A stretch of 64,000 nt of DNA from Thermocaproicibacter sp041859875 (GTDB lineage Bacteria > Bacillota > Clostridia > Oscillospirales > Acutalibacteraceae): assembly GCA_041859875.1 (NCBI GenBank), contig JBFLFY010000004.1:1-64000 (forward strand), in the 5' to 3' direction. Position numbers and translations under genes: made by a program. Within the stretch, counting starts at the first letter, position 1; each line of letters begins with the position of its first letter. This document shows, one piece after another, positions 43,255 through 52,434 of this stretch. The notes beneath the pieces are model-generated. The model was given only the letters and a program-made list of their open reading frames with translations, was not told the DNA's origin and ran no database searches.

Positions 43255-45357
43255 TTACACTGTTTTTTTCCTATGCAGTATGTGAATAGGCTTTGGGTTA
43301 CTCCAATTCAAGCTCGTATGAGCAAAAATCGGTTCGCATACTGAGAGGAGGGATGGCAGGATAAAGATGGTGACAACAGCGGAAATCAGTGCACCGCGTG
43401 CCAGCATCATGCAGATGCTGCTGATAATCCCAATCTTCGAAATAATGCCAACACCAAGTGTCGCGCAGAAAAGCACGAGCGAGCTGGTAATAACAGAAAC
43501 GTCGGAAGTATCCGCCGCAATAATAATTGCTTCTTTTCTGCTCTTGCCATTCTGCAGCTCTTCGCGGAACCTCGTGGTCATTAAGATAGCATAGTCCACG
43601 GTTGCGCCAAGCTGCACACATCCAATCACGGTTGGCGCAATAAACGGAATTGCAACATTGGTAAAGTACGGTATTCCCTGGTTGATAAAAATTGCAAGCT
43701 CAATGGATGCAACAAGAACAATCGGGACCGTAATAGATTTAAACAGAATCATGACAATCAGGAAAATAGCTGCTATGGAAATGTAATTTGTTACGCTGAA
43801 ATCGACCGAGGAAGTCTTAATTAAGTCATCTGTCAGGGCAGCTTCTCCGGTAATATAGGCTTTGGGGTCATAGGACTTTGCAATCTTGTTCAGCTCCGTA
43901 AGCTGGCTGCTCACTTCGTTTGAAGCCGCGGTGTAACGGGAATTCACCATAATAATCTGCATCCCGTCTTTTTTGCACAAATCCTTGACTTCCTGTGGAA
44001 CAAAGGAATCCGGGATTTCCGGGCTGACAAATTTGTTGTAAGCAACGACCGTTTCAACACCATCGGTCTTTTCCATTTTGTTAACCATCTGCTTGAGCTT
44101 CTGGTTTCCGACGCTGTCGTTTACAACAACGAAATGAGTCGTTGACATATCATAGTCTTTTTTCAGTTTGTTTGTCGCAATAATAGAAGGCATATCCTGC
44201 GGAAGGGAACGGTCAAGCTTGTAGTAAACTGGCGCATTGTTCTGCGCGTAAAAGCTCGGCAGAATGAGCAGGAGAAACAAAACAACAAATGCCTTGCGGT
44301 GCTTAATAATAAATTGGTTCATGCGGGAACAGTCGGGGTTGAAAACCGGGTGCTTATATTTTTGAATCGGTTTGTCGAGTACTAAGAGCAGTGCCGGAAG
44401 CACCAAAACGACCGTAGCCACACCAAGCACAACACCTTTTGCCATAACAATGCCGATGTCGCGCCCTAAGAGCAGGCGCATAAAGCACAAAGCTAAGAAA
44501 CCTGCTATTGTAGTCAGCGAACTGCCGGAAAGCGACGTAAACGCCGCAACAATCGCATTGGCCATGGCATCGCGGTTGTCATCACACTTCTGCTGCTCCT
44601 CCCGGTATCGGTTGTAAAGGAAAATGGAATAGTCCATGGTGACGCCAAGCTGAAGAATACCGGCAATCGCCATGGTTATGTAAGAAATTTGACCCATAAA
44701 AATATTTGTTCCGAAATTGTAAATGACTGCGAGCCCAATGTCCAGCAGGAAAGTAACTGGGAGCAGCCAGGAGTCCATCGTCAGCGACATCGCCGCAAAG
44801 GAGAGGATGACGGCCAGCAGGATATACTGTGGAAGCTCCTGGTCTACCAGGTTTTTCGTGTCTTTTACAACGATGGAGAAACCAGCGAGAAAACATTGTT
44901 TGTTACATAGCTTTCGTATATCTTCTATCGCTTTCATGGTTTCCTGCGAAGCGCCCGGTTTGTCGAACTGAATAATCATCAATGTCGAGTCGCCGGCGTA
45001 AAATGATTTCCGCACATCATTCGGAATCATTGAGGTCGGAATCTGGATTCCTGCAAGACTGGAAGGCCACAGGGCATGTGTAACACCCGGCACCTTTTCA
45101 ATGGACTTTTGAAGAGAGTTTGTATATGCGGATGGCATATCCTTCACAATCAGCATTGAGGTTGCCGCATTATGAAACGGTTCTTCCAAAAGTTTTTCTC
45201 CTTTTGCGGAATCTGCTTCCGGGGGTAAGTAAGTCAAAATGTCATAATTAACCTTTGTAGCAACTGCGCCGAAGATGCAGGGAATAATCAGCAGAACTGC
45301 TATCAGGACAACGAGTTTCGGCTTACGCGTTAGGGTTCGAGCAATTTTTTGCAGCAT
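43255..45357 (-). CDS. MMPL family (RND superfamily) transporter
   Basis: The 700-residue protein has the double-repeat RND layout. An N-terminal helix (about 15-33) is followed by an extracytoplasmic loop, then five or six helices (about 180-335), then a second helix and loop, and helices from about 535 to the end. The conserved TMDYSIFLYNRYREE (about 240-254) and TVDYAILMTTRFREEL (about 587-602) motifs mark the MMPL family. Relatives export lipids or surface molecules with proton drive. Cargo unknown. The secreted coiled-coil gene follows and a two-component system is divergent, so this looks like a regulated envelope export unit. Confidence 0.92.
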   Translation of the reverse strand: MLQKIARTLTRKPKLVVLIAVLLIIPCIFGAVATKVNYDILTYLPPEADSAKGEKLLEEPFHNAATSMLIVKDMPSAYTNSLQKSIEKVPGVTHALWPSSLAGIQIPTSMIPNDVRKSFYAGDSTLMIIQFDKPGASQETMKAIEDIRKLCNKQCFLAGFSIVVKDTKNLVDQELPQYILLAVILSFAAMSLTMDSWLLPVTFLLDIGLAVIYNFGTNIFMGQISYITMAIAGILQLGVTMDYSIFLYNRYREEQQKCDDNRDAMANAIVAAFTSLSGSSLTTIAGFLALCFMRLLLGRDIGIVMAKGVVLGVATVVLVLPALLLVLDKPIQKYKHPVFNPDCSRMNQFIIKHRKAFVVLFLLLILPSFYAQNNAPVYYKLDRSLPQDMPSIIATNKLKKDYDMSTTHFVVVNDSVGNQKLKQMVNKMEKTDGVETVVAYNKFVSPEIPDSFVPQEVKDLCKKDGMQIIMVNSRYTAASNEVSSQLTELNKIAKSYDPKAYITGEAALTDDLIKTSSVDFSVTNYISIAAIFLIVMILFKSITVPIVLVASIELAIFINQGIPYFTNVAIPFIAPTVIGCVQLGATVDYAILMTTRFREELQNGKSRKEAIIIAADTSDVSVITSSLVLFCATLGVGIISKIGIISSICMMLARGALISAVVTIFILPSLLSVCEPIFAHTSLNWSNPKPIHILHRKKTV

Positions 45358-45401
45358 TTTTTCACCTTCTGAAGTTGTTTTGCAATGGTATCTCTGCCTT
45401 T

Positions 45402-45431
45402 ACTATATTGGCAAAAGGCCGGTCCTGTCAA
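45402..45431 (-). promoter_or_regulatory. Promoter of the MMPL operon
   Basis: On the minus strand TTGACA (45431-45426) and TATAGT (45407-45402) are 18 bases apart. The region 45432-45591 to the response regulator holds TATAAT-like hexamers but no clear second promoter. Confidence 0.75.
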
Positions 45432-45591
45432 CAAATCGGAACCTATTTTCATAATTTTTAATAGCTTTTTGCTGCCGAAATCCCTTATAATTTAAAAGGC
45501 GGGGAACTCAAGAAGTGCACGGGATAAACTAGTGTATCTTCCCGGGAAACAGTGTATAATGGAAAAAAGGCCGTACATTCGGAGGAGTGGT

Positions 45592-46344
45592 ATGTTTATG
45601 GCAGAAGAGCCAAAAAAGAAAATTCTAATTGTCGATGACGATGCATCAATTTTAATGCTGCTTTCCGATGTCTTGCAGGACAGCGGCTATGAAGTGACAA
45701 CTTCTTCTTCCGGGGAAGAATGTATCCGGCTGATTCAAAAACAGATTTTCGACATGATTATCCTTGACATTATGATGAAAGGTATCAGTGGACTTGACGT
45801 CTGCCGCCGAATCCGCGATTCTGTCAGCTGCCCCATTTTGTTTCTGAGTGCAAAAGACACTTCAGCCGATGTAGTAAACGGCCTTGCCCTCGGCGCGGAT
45901 GACTACCTTACAAAGCCGTTTGTGCTGGAAGAACTGGTGGCGCGTATTAATGCGCACCTTCGCCGCGAACGCCGCGCTGCCGAACCGGTTAGGGCCTCCT
46001 CTGCAATACAGATTGGTGAAATCAGGCTTGACCGGGAAAGCATGACCGTCACAAAAAGCGGCACCCCAGTTGCCGTTTCCACAAAAGAATTCGAACTTCT
46101 CGACTACCTAATGCAGAACGCCGGGCAAACGCTTGCCCGCAAAAAAATTTTTCACGACGTGTGGAAAACTGATTACGGCGACGTTGGCACCGTAGCTATT
46201 AATATTAAGAACCTGCGTTCCAAACTTGACCCGGACTGGCAGTATATAAAAACCGTGTGGGGCTCCGGCTACCTCTTTGTAACGCAAAGCGGCTTTGCCG
46301 ACGAAAAAGCCATGGAAGGCGGCAGCAATGAAACGCAAGAATGA
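45592..46344 (+). CDS. OmpR/PhoB-type response regulator
   Basis: The receiver domain (about 8-125) has the acidic DDD near residue 15, the phospho-acceptor Asp59 in IILDIMMKG, and LTKPF. A winged-helix DNA-binding domain follows (about 150-245), with TKEFELLDYLMQNAGQTLARKKIF and TVAINIKNLRSKLD. I start at ATG 45592, five bases after GGAGGA; ATG 45598 is equally possible. It overlaps the kinase gene by 17 bases and is divergent from the MMPL operon, which it probably controls. Confidence 0.94.
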   Translation: MFMAEEPKKKILIVDDDASILMLLSDVLQDSGYEVTTSSSGEECIRLIQKQIFDMIILDIMMKGISGLDVCRRIRDSVSCPILFLSAKDTSADVVNGLALGADDYLTKPFVLEELVARINAHLRRERRAAEPVRASSAIQIGEIRLDRESMTVTKSGTPVAVSTKEFELLDYLMQNAGQTLARKKIFHDVWKTDYGDVGTVAINIKNLRSKLDPDWQYIKTVWGSGYLFVTQSGFADEKAMEGGSNETQE

Positions 46345-47674
46345 AAAAAGAAAGATCTTTGTAGCCGGCTGGCTCAGCAACCACCTTTCGCATAAAGCGC
46401 TGGTTGCTCTTGTCCTTCTGGCCTGCGCAAGCGGCCTTGTTCTGTTCCATTGCTTTATTTCCTACCTGGGGAGCTACGCCGACAGCACTTACAACAAGCT
46501 GATTTCAGAATCGCAGTCCGGTGCACAGAGCGCCGCGACCTTTCTCCATGAATGCGGCGGTAATTTTGAGCCTCTGAAAAGCTATGCTACAGAGCATAAA
46601 ATTTCCTGCGAGGTGCGCGACAGCAACGGCGTCCTCCTCTTTGAATACCGGCCGCTGAAAGAAGAAAATAACTTTCTTGTTTCAAGCAGTGCGAAAACGA
46701 CTTTGAACAGCGGTGCCGTTCTTACGGTGCGTACTTGGAGCATGCCGATTAAAGAAAATCAAATCAGCAGTTCGCTGCGCCAGCGCACCGTTGCAGGGCT
46801 GATTGTCCTTGTTGTGTGCATCTTTATTGTTGTTGCCATCACACTGTACCTGTTGGTGCTTGCACCTATTATCAGCCTGCGGCAGACGTTTAAATCGTAT
46901 TATGAGCAGGGTGCTCTTCCCGAACGCAGCAACCGCCAGGATGAAATCGGGAAGCTGCAGGATACATTCGTCGACATGGTGGATGTTCTGGAAAACAAGG
47001 AGCAGGCGGAGCGCCGGCTGATTGCTTCTGTTTCACACGACATTAAGACGCCGCTTACTTCTGTGATGGGCTTTTCTGAACGCCTTCTTTCCGGTGAATT
47101 TTCGCCGGAAAAGCGCAATATTTATCTGCATAACATCTACGACAAATCACTTGCTATTAAAGGCATTGTAGACGAGTTTGACGACTATCTGGATGCAAAT
47201 ATCCGCAGTGACACACCGATGTGCCTGATGGCTATGAATGATTTTTGCCAGGCTGTGTGCAAGGAATATCAGGACGAGCTTTCCGACGCCGGTGTAGAGT
47301 TTACCGTGGAATGCACCTGTCCGAACGAACAGATTCGCTGCAACTACGGCCACCTGATGCGTTTTCTCGGGAATCTTGTGGGCAACAGCATTAAACACGC
47401 AAATGTGGAGCCGCTGAAACTGAAGTTGAGCTGCCACTGGGAAGACGACCGAATTGTTCTGGCTTTTTCAGACAATGGGCAGGGCGTTCCTGAAAAAATG
47501 CTCAAACAGATTTTTGAGCCGTTCTTTACAACCGACCGAGGCCGCAAGGTTTCGGGGCTTGGCCTGAGTATCTGCGAAAACATCATCCGCACTCACGGGG
47601 GAACCATTTGCGCCAAGAACCAGCCTTCCGGCGGTTTGCTGATTGAAGCCCGCCTGCCCTGCGCAAAGCTCTAA
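46328..47674 (+). CDS. Sensor histidine kinase
   Basis: Membrane sensor kinase of 448 residues. Two helices (about 22-45 and 155-181) flank an extracytoplasmic domain of about 110 residues, then come a HAMP-like linker and the dimerisation helix with His237 in SVSHDIKTPLTS. The ATPase has NLVGNSIKHA, FSDNGQGVPE and GLGLSICENIIRTHGG. The start overlaps the response regulator, so the two are coproduced. The signal is unknown; the neighbouring MMPL export genes suggest an envelope stress or antimicrobial signal. Confidence 0.94.
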   Translation: MKRKNEKRKIFVAGWLSNHLSHKALVALVLLACASGLVLFHCFISYLGSYADSTYNKLISESQSGAQSAATFLHECGGNFEPLKSYATEHKISCEVRDSNGVLLFEYRPLKEENNFLVSSSAKTTLNSGAVLTVRTWSMPIKENQISSSLRQRTVAGLIVLVVCIFIVVAITLYLLVLAPIISLRQTFKSYYEQGALPERSNRQDEIGKLQDTFVDMVDVLENKEQAERRLIASVSHDIKTPLTSVMGFSERLLSGEFSPEKRNIYLHNIYDKSLAIKGIVDEFDDYLDANIRSDTPMCLMAMNDFCQAVCKEYQDELSDAGVEFTVECTCPNEQIRCNYGHLMRFLGNLVGNSIKHANVEPLKLKLSCHWEDDRIVLAFSDNGQGVPEKMLKQIFEPFFTTDRGRKVSGLGLSICENIIRTHGGTICAKNQPSGGLLIEARLPCAKL

Positions 47675-47686
47675 AAAAACTTTTCC

Positions 47687-47715
47687 TTGTCAAATCGGTG
47701 AACCTGTGTTATAAT
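47687..47715 (+). promoter_or_regulatory. Promoter of the ABC-F leader transcript
   Basis: TTGTCA and TATAAT lie 17 bases apart, 36 bases before the leader peptide start at 47751. The whole leader lies between the kinase gene and the broken ABC-F gene. Confidence 0.75.
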
Positions 47716-47750
47716 GACGTCCAAATATTAAAAAGATTGGAGCTGGAAGG

Positions 47751-47771
47751 ATGCATAAATTTTCCTGCTGA
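47751..47771 (+). CDS. Leader peptide upstream of the ABC-F relic
   Basis: A six-codon frame, MHKFSC then TGA, lies behind GGAAGG at the right distance. A second open frame of 54 codons starts by a TGATG overlap and runs to 47935, through the hairpin. Short leader peptides before ABC-F and Erm genes serve as antibiotic-responsive stall sites, so this is a likely one. It has not been shown to be translated. Confidence 0.5.
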   Translation: MHKFSC

Positions 47772-47896
47772 TGAAGTTGAGTATGGCAATCTCTGACGTT
47801 GTGTACCGTCTGGTTTGCTGTGCTATCGCAGGAAAAGCAATGCTTCCGCCAGCTCTGTTTTTATGTCTTTTGCAGGTTTTCTGCCAAAGATATATA

Positions 47897-47939
47897 AAAA
47901 TCAGGCTGCAGGAACAGTATCTTCCTGCGGCCTGATTTT
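47897..47939 (+). terminator. Attenuator-like hairpin before the ABC-F relic
   Basis: AAAATCAGGCTGCAGGAA pairs with TTCCTGCGGCCTGATTTT, followed by a T-rich end, 20 bases before the ABC-F start. Its position between leader peptide and gene suggests transcriptional attenuation. Confidence 0.7.
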
Positions 47940-47959
47940 CATATACGGGAGGCAGCTTT

Positions 47960-48527
47960 ATGTCATTAATTGATATTTGCAACCTAACTTTTGCCTATGA
48001 GGGCAGTTATGATAATATTTTCGAAGGTGTAAATTTACAGATCGACACCAACTGGAAACTCGGATTTATCGGCCGAAACGGCCGCGGGAAAATCGAGCAT
48101 ACTGAAGCTGATCTGCGGGCAAGCCTTAACTTATACCGGTGATTTTCAAAAAGCGAGCGGCCTGTTAATTTCCTATGTGCCGCAGGACACATCTTTTCTC
48201 AGCGGAAACCTCACCGACTATGCCAGAGACAGCAGCATTGATGAAACCCTAATGAAAGCAATCCTTCGCAAACTGGATTTCGCGCGGGTTCAGTTTGAAA
48301 AGGATATGCATGATTTCAGCGCTGGGCAAAAGAAAAAAGTGCTGATTGCAAAAAGCCTCTGTGAAAAAGTCCATCTGCTTGTGTGGGATGAACCGCTGAA
48401 TTATGTTGATATTATTTCGCGTACGCAAATTGAAAAGCTGTTGCTTACCTACAAGCCCACGGTTTTATTTGTGGAACATGACCGTGCTTTCTGCAAAAAC
48501 ATCGCAACAAAAATAATACAGTTGTGA
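47960..48527 (+). pseudogene. ABC-F ribosomal protection gene (Lsa-like), internally deleted and frameshifted
   Basis: ABC-F proteins of the Lsa type bind the ribosome and dislodge lincosamides, streptogramins A or pleuromutilins. The first frame encodes the N-terminus of domain 1 (MSLIDICNLTFAYEGSYDNI...) up to Walker A GRNGRGK. The next bases, shifted by one, encode the second domain just after its Walker A (GKSSILKLICGQALTYTG), then VPQDTSFLSGNL, FSAGQKKKVL and WDEPLNYVD to the end. Roughly 300 residues are missing, including the end of domain 1, the linker and the start of domain 2. The junction lies in the Walker A codons, so recombination between the two ATPase halves is the likely cause. 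It is not functional as read. Confidence 0.85.
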
Positions 48528-48540
48528 TAATAAAAGCATA

Positions 48541-48574
48541 GAAAAAGCCCTGCGGCGAAAACCGCAGGGTTTCT
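48541..48574. terminator. Terminator between the ABC-F relic and gapA
   Basis: AAGCCCTGCGG pairs with CCGCAGGGTTT, with T runs on both sides. It serves gapA on the minus strand and probably also the convergent relic. Confidence 0.85.
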
Positions 48575-48588
48575 TGAAATGTCGCTAA

Positions 48589-49608
48589 TTATTCGTGGTC
48601 TACCTTGTTCATGTGCTTAATCAGGTCCAGAACCTTGTTGCTGTAGCCCCACTCATTGTCGTACCAGGAAATCAGCTTTACGAAATGATCGTTCAGCATG
48701 ATGCCAGCTGTTGCGTCAAAGATGGAGGTGTGCGGGTCACCAAGAATATCAGAAGAAACAATAGCGTCTTCTGTGTATGCCAGAATGCCCTTCATGGAGC
48801 CTTCAGAAGCTTCTTTTACTGCCTTGCAGATGTCATCATAAGTGGTGGACTTCTCGAGGCGTACAGTCAAGTCAACAACAGAGCCATCGAGAGTCGGAAC
48901 ACGCATAGACATACCGGTCAGCTTGCCTTTAACGGACGGAATAACAAGTGCGCAAGCCTTTGCAGCGCCTGTGGAAGACGGGATAATGTTGCCGGAAGCA
49001 CTACGGCCGCCTCTCCAATCCTTCTTGGAAGGTCCATCAACAGTCTTCTGTGTAGCTGTTGTGGAGTGAACGGTAGTCATAAGGCCTTCAACAATACCAA
49101 ACTTGTCGTTGATAACCTTTGTCAGAGGAGCAAGGCAGTTCGTTGTGCAGGAAGCATTGGAAACAACCTTCATGTCCTTTGTGTAAGTGTCGAGGTTTAC
49201 GCCGCATACAAAAGTCGGGGTTTCCTTATCCTTTGCAGGAGCGGAAATAATAACTTTCTTTGCGCCGGCCTTGATGTGTGCAGAAGCCTTTTCGGTCGTT
49301 GCGAAAACGCCTGTGGATTCAACAACATACTCAGCGCCAACTTTGCCCCAAGGAATGTTGACTGGATCTTTCTCGGCAAAAACATTGATCTTGTGGCCAT
49401 TAACGACCAGCTTACCGTCTTCTGCCTTGATTTCACCATCAAAATGGCCGTGCATGGAATCGTATTTCACCATGTAAACCATGTAGTCAGGGTCAATGAA
49501 CGGATCGTTAATCCCGACGATTTCAAAGGTTTCCGGCTGCTTTACAGCTGCACGGAAAACCAGACGGCCAATGCGGCCGAAACCGTTAATGCCAACTTTA
49601 ATAGACAT
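48589..49608 (-). CDS. gapA: Glyceraldehyde-3-phosphate dehydrogenase
   Basis: Glycolytic NAD-linked dehydrogenase of 339 residues. The N-terminal GINGFGRIGRLVFRA binds NAD, the active-site Cys is in SNASCTTNCLAPL, and SWYDNEWGYSNKV ends the catalytic domain. It starts with ATG behind GGAGGTAG. It stands alone with its own terminator; no pgk or tpi genes are adjacent. Confidence 0.98.
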   Translation of the reverse strand: MSIKVGINGFGRIGRLVFRAAVKQPETFEIVGINDPFIDPDYMVYMVKYDSMHGHFDGEIKAEDGKLVVNGHKINVFAEKDPVNIPWGKVGAEYVVESTGVFATTEKASAHIKAGAKKVIISAPAKDKETPTFVCGVNLDTYTKDMKVVSNASCTTNCLAPLTKVINDKFGIVEGLMTTVHSTTATQKTVDGPSKKDWRGGRSASGNIIPSSTGAAKACALVIPSVKGKLTGMSMRVPTLDGSVVDLTVRLEKSTTYDDICKAVKEASEGSMKGILAYTEDAIVSSDILGDPHTSIFDATAGIMLNDHFVKLISWYDNEWGYSNKVLDLIKHMNKVDHE

Positions 49609-49696
49609 AAATTGCTACCTCCTGTTTTGTTTTAAGTACTAATGATATTTTATAGCATTTCAAGCGTTTTTACAAGATGTTTTGATATTTTTTTAA

Positions 49697-50779
49697 CTAA
49701 CTTTTTGCAGGTTCCATTTTATCAGGAAAATTTTGCTCCTTTTCCCGGAACTCTTCCTGCCCTTGGTAAACATCCTGCAAAAAGGAAAGATACTCCGCAT
49801 CCGGGTTTTCAGCAGGCCGTTCGAGTGGTTTCTCCACCGATGCACTGATTTCCGGCTGCACCGCAGCTTTTTCCGTTGCCGCTGCCGCTGCAGTGGAACT
49901 GCTTTTCTGCGGTTTCGGCTGCTCTGTTTCCCCGCCTTCCGCAGAGGCGCCGTCTTCATCCCCCGCAACAGGAGCAGCACTCACCACAGAGGCTTCCCTG
50001 CGGCGGCACATCACAGCAAGGCAGGTAAGAATATAGGCCGCGATTACAAGGTTGGTGCCCTGCACACCCACTTCGAAACTGCCAAGCATTTTCCTTCCGG
50101 AAAAGAAGAGCGCAAGGTTCGGCACTGCGTCGGTCAACGCCATAACGGAAGCGGAAAATCCAAACGGCACCGCTAGGCGCACTGCGTTTTCGTCCATGCC
50201 GGAAAGAAGCTTTGCCTGTGAAAACAGGAATAAAAGCAGAAATATCACCGTAAATGTATGGTAGATATTATCAAACCGATTCACTGTTGACGCGTAGGTG
50301 ATAAACAGCGAAATGAAGAAAAGACAACCCCATATTGTCGGAAAAAGTGCTACAAGAGGATGTTTGCGCAAAAAACCTGCGCCCGTGCCGAAATCATATG
50401 CCGCGGCAAAGAAAGCAACCGCCGCAAGCACGCCGGTAAGTGCCAAGACGGCATCCATCGTGTCCGGCTTTCCGTTTGAAAGAAGATTCTGCGCAAAAGT
50501 CATAAACGGAGCTCCCGCGGCAAAAAGGCCTGCAAGCACGGCAAACGCCGCCGCAGCAGGGCTGCGATGCGCAGCGTAAGGATGTTTTACCGTCTCTTTC
50601 CTTCCAAGCACAAGAAGCGCCAAGATGCCAACCGCCGCGGCTGTTGCCGCAATACCTGCCATTTTCCCACCGTCGGTATAAAAACCGGTCTGTGGGTCTA
50701 CCAGAAAAAACACAGAATAAATCCGAAGCGGCAGCACCACAAGCAGCACCGCAGCCCAAATGCACCATGTGCGCTTCAT
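49697..50779 (-). CDS. Polytopic membrane protein with Ala/Pro-rich tail, unknown
   Basis: The 360 residues begin with a hydrophobic segment (about 8-26), and about seven more helices run to about residue 260. A soluble Ala/Glu/Pro-rich tail of about 100 residues follows (SAAPVAGDEDGASAEGGETEQ, then VEKPLERPAENPDAEYLSFLQDVYQGQ). I recognise no known family. It lies 24 bases behind the citrate synthase gene on the same strand and may be cotranscribed. The tail is probably cytoplasmic and may bind a partner, which is inference. Confidence 0.65.
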   Translation of the reverse strand: MKRTWCIWAAVLLVVLPLRIYSVFFLVDPQTGFYTDGGKMAGIAATAAAVGILALLVLGRKETVKHPYAAHRSPAAAAFAVLAGLFAAGAPFMTFAQNLLSNGKPDTMDAVLALTGVLAAVAFFAAAYDFGTGAGFLRKHPLVALFPTIWGCLFFISLFITYASTVNRFDNIYHTFTVIFLLLFLFSQAKLLSGMDENAVRLAVPFGFSASVMALTDAVPNLALFFSGRKMLGSFEVGVQGTNLVIAAYILTCLAVMCRRREASVVSAAPVAGDEDGASAEGGETEQPKPQKSSSTAAAAATEKAAVQPEISASVEKPLERPAENPDAEYLSFLQDVYQGQEEFREKEQNFPDKMEPAKS

Positions 50780-50803
50780 AGAAATTCCTCCAACTCTCTG
50801 CCC

Positions 50804-52180
50804 TTATCTTTTTTCAATGGGAACATAGGGCCTGCCTTTTGACAGAGAGCGGTAAGCAGGCCGCATAATACGCCCACAGGTTTCCATTTCCTCCATGCGG
50901 TGTGCGCACCAGCCTGTAATCCGGGAAACGGCAAAAAGAGGCGTAAAAAGATCGCTCGGTATCCCAAGCATCTCATAGACAAGGCCGGAGTAGAAGTCCA
51001 CATTAGCGCACATGACTTTTTTCTTGCCTGTAACTTTAGCAAAGGCCTGCGGCGCAAGGCGCTCTACACGCTCAAACAGACGGAACTTTTTTAGCATGCC
51101 CTTTTCTTCCGCAAGTTTGCGCGCGTGCGACTTTAAAATTACAGCGCGTGGGTCCGAAAGCGTGTAAACTGCGTGGCCGATGCCGTAAATCAAACCGGAG
51201 TGGTCAGCAGCTTCCCCGCGAAGAATCTTCGCAAGGTATGCCGAAACCTCATCGTCGTCCTCCCAGTCGTGCACATTTTCCATCAGCTCGTTCATCATCA
51301 TCATGACGCGGTGGTTTGCTCCGCCATGGCGCGGGCCTTTCAGCGAACCGATGCCGGCGGCAATGGCCGAATAAATGTCTGTTCCCGTGGAAGTAAGCAC
51401 ACGCGTTGAAAAAGTGGAGTTGTTGCCGCCGCCGTGCTCCGCGTGAATCATCATGCAGATGTCGAGAAGCTTCGCTTCCTCATCGGTGAACACACGATCC
51501 GGGCGAATAGCGTTCAGTATGGACTGAGCAGCGGTCTGGGTTGGGTCAATCGGGTGGAAGTACATACTTTTTTTGTCAAAATGCCTGCGTTTTACCTGGT
51601 AAGCATAAGTCATAATGGTTGGCAGGCACGCGATAAGCTGAATGGACTGGCGCATATTATTTTCCAATGTGAACTCATCCGGGTTCTTATCATAAGAATA
51701 CAACGCCAGAACCGATCGTGCAAGCTTATTCATCACATTTTTGGAAGGAGCCTTAATTATCATGTCTTCTGCGAAATATTCCGGCAATTCACGGGAATGG
51801 CTCAAAACTTTCGTAAAGTGCTCCAACTGTGTACGGGTCGGCAGGCTGCCAAAAAGCAGCAGCCAGGCAACTTCCTCATAGCCGAAGCGGTTCTCTGCCA
51901 CGCAGCCGTTCACAATGTCATTAATATCAATTCCACGGTATGTAAGGCGGCCTTCATCCGGAATACGCTCGCCGTCGGCAATTAAGTACCCATGCACATT
52001 GCAGATAAGCGTCAAGCCAGCCATAACGCCGGTTCCGTCCGGGTTTCGCAGGCCACGCTTCACATTATATAAATCATAGTTTTCGGGAGAAATTTTATTG
52101 TTTTTCCGGTACTCCTCGCAAAGGTTCTTTAGCTCTGCACTGTCGGTGCTGACGGTCAGCGTATCATTTTGTGTTTCCAT
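50804..52180 (-). CDS. gltA: Citrate synthase
   Basis: Condenses acetyl-CoA and oxaloacetate; type I family enzymes of this length can also use propionyl-CoA. The 458 residues carry the catalytic His in MIHAEHGGGNNSTFSTRV, the second His in GPRHGGANHRV and the Asp in NVDFYSGLVYEMLGIP. I take the METQND start at 52180, ten bases after GGGGGA; a longer frame starting in the ribosome site is less likely. A clear promoter lies upstream. Confidence 0.93.
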   Translation of the reverse strand: METQNDTLTVSTDSAELKNLCEEYRKNNKISPENYDLYNVKRGLRNPDGTGVMAGLTLICNVHGYLIADGERIPDEGRLTYRGIDINDIVNGCVAENRFGYEEVAWLLLFGSLPTRTQLEHFTKVLSHSRELPEYFAEDMIIKAPSKNVMNKLARSVLALYSYDKNPDEFTLENNMRQSIQLIACLPTIMTYAYQVKRRHFDKKSMYFHPIDPTQTAAQSILNAIRPDRVFTDEEAKLLDICMMIHAEHGGGNNSTFSTRVLTSTGTDIYSAIAAGIGSLKGPRHGGANHRVMMMMNELMENVHDWEDDDEVSAYLAKILRGEAADHSGLIYGIGHAVYTLSDPRAVILKSHARKLAEEKGMLKKFRLFERVERLAPQAFAKVTGKKKVMCANVDFYSGLVYEMLGIPSDLFTPLFAVSRITGWCAHRMEEMETCGRIMRPAYRSLSKGRPYVPIEKR

Positions 52181-52263
52181 GAACAAAGCATCCCCCATTC
52201 AGGCAGGATTCCCCTTACTATTTAAACCGGGCCTGCCGTTTTTCTTATCTTTTGAATGTTTTT

Positions 52264-52292
52264 ATTTTATATCACTAAATTGGTAAAGTCAA
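52264..52292 (-). promoter_or_regulatory. Promoter of gltA
   Basis: On the minus strand TTGACT (52292-52287) lies 17 bases from TAAAAT (52269-52264). The gap 52199-52434 holds no gene. Confidence 0.6.
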
Positions 52293-52434
52293 GTCAGCAA
52301 AGGCCAATTTTGAATTTTTTGCTCATCGTTTTTTCATAATTAAGGGCATTATTTCGGAATCAGCCCCCATATTGCTTGATTTTATGAATATCTTTGCAGC
52401 CGATTATGTATTATCGGCGTGGGAGGGAAAGCGA

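Noticed and set aside
48060..48100. Programmed frameshift in the ABC-F gene
   Set aside because: The shift needed is +1, no slippery heptamer fits, and about 300 residues are missing anyway, so a deleted relic explains it better.
48595..49635. 346-residue plus-strand frame opposite gapA
   Set aside because: GAPDH on the minus strand is certain, and this frame only reflects its codon bias.
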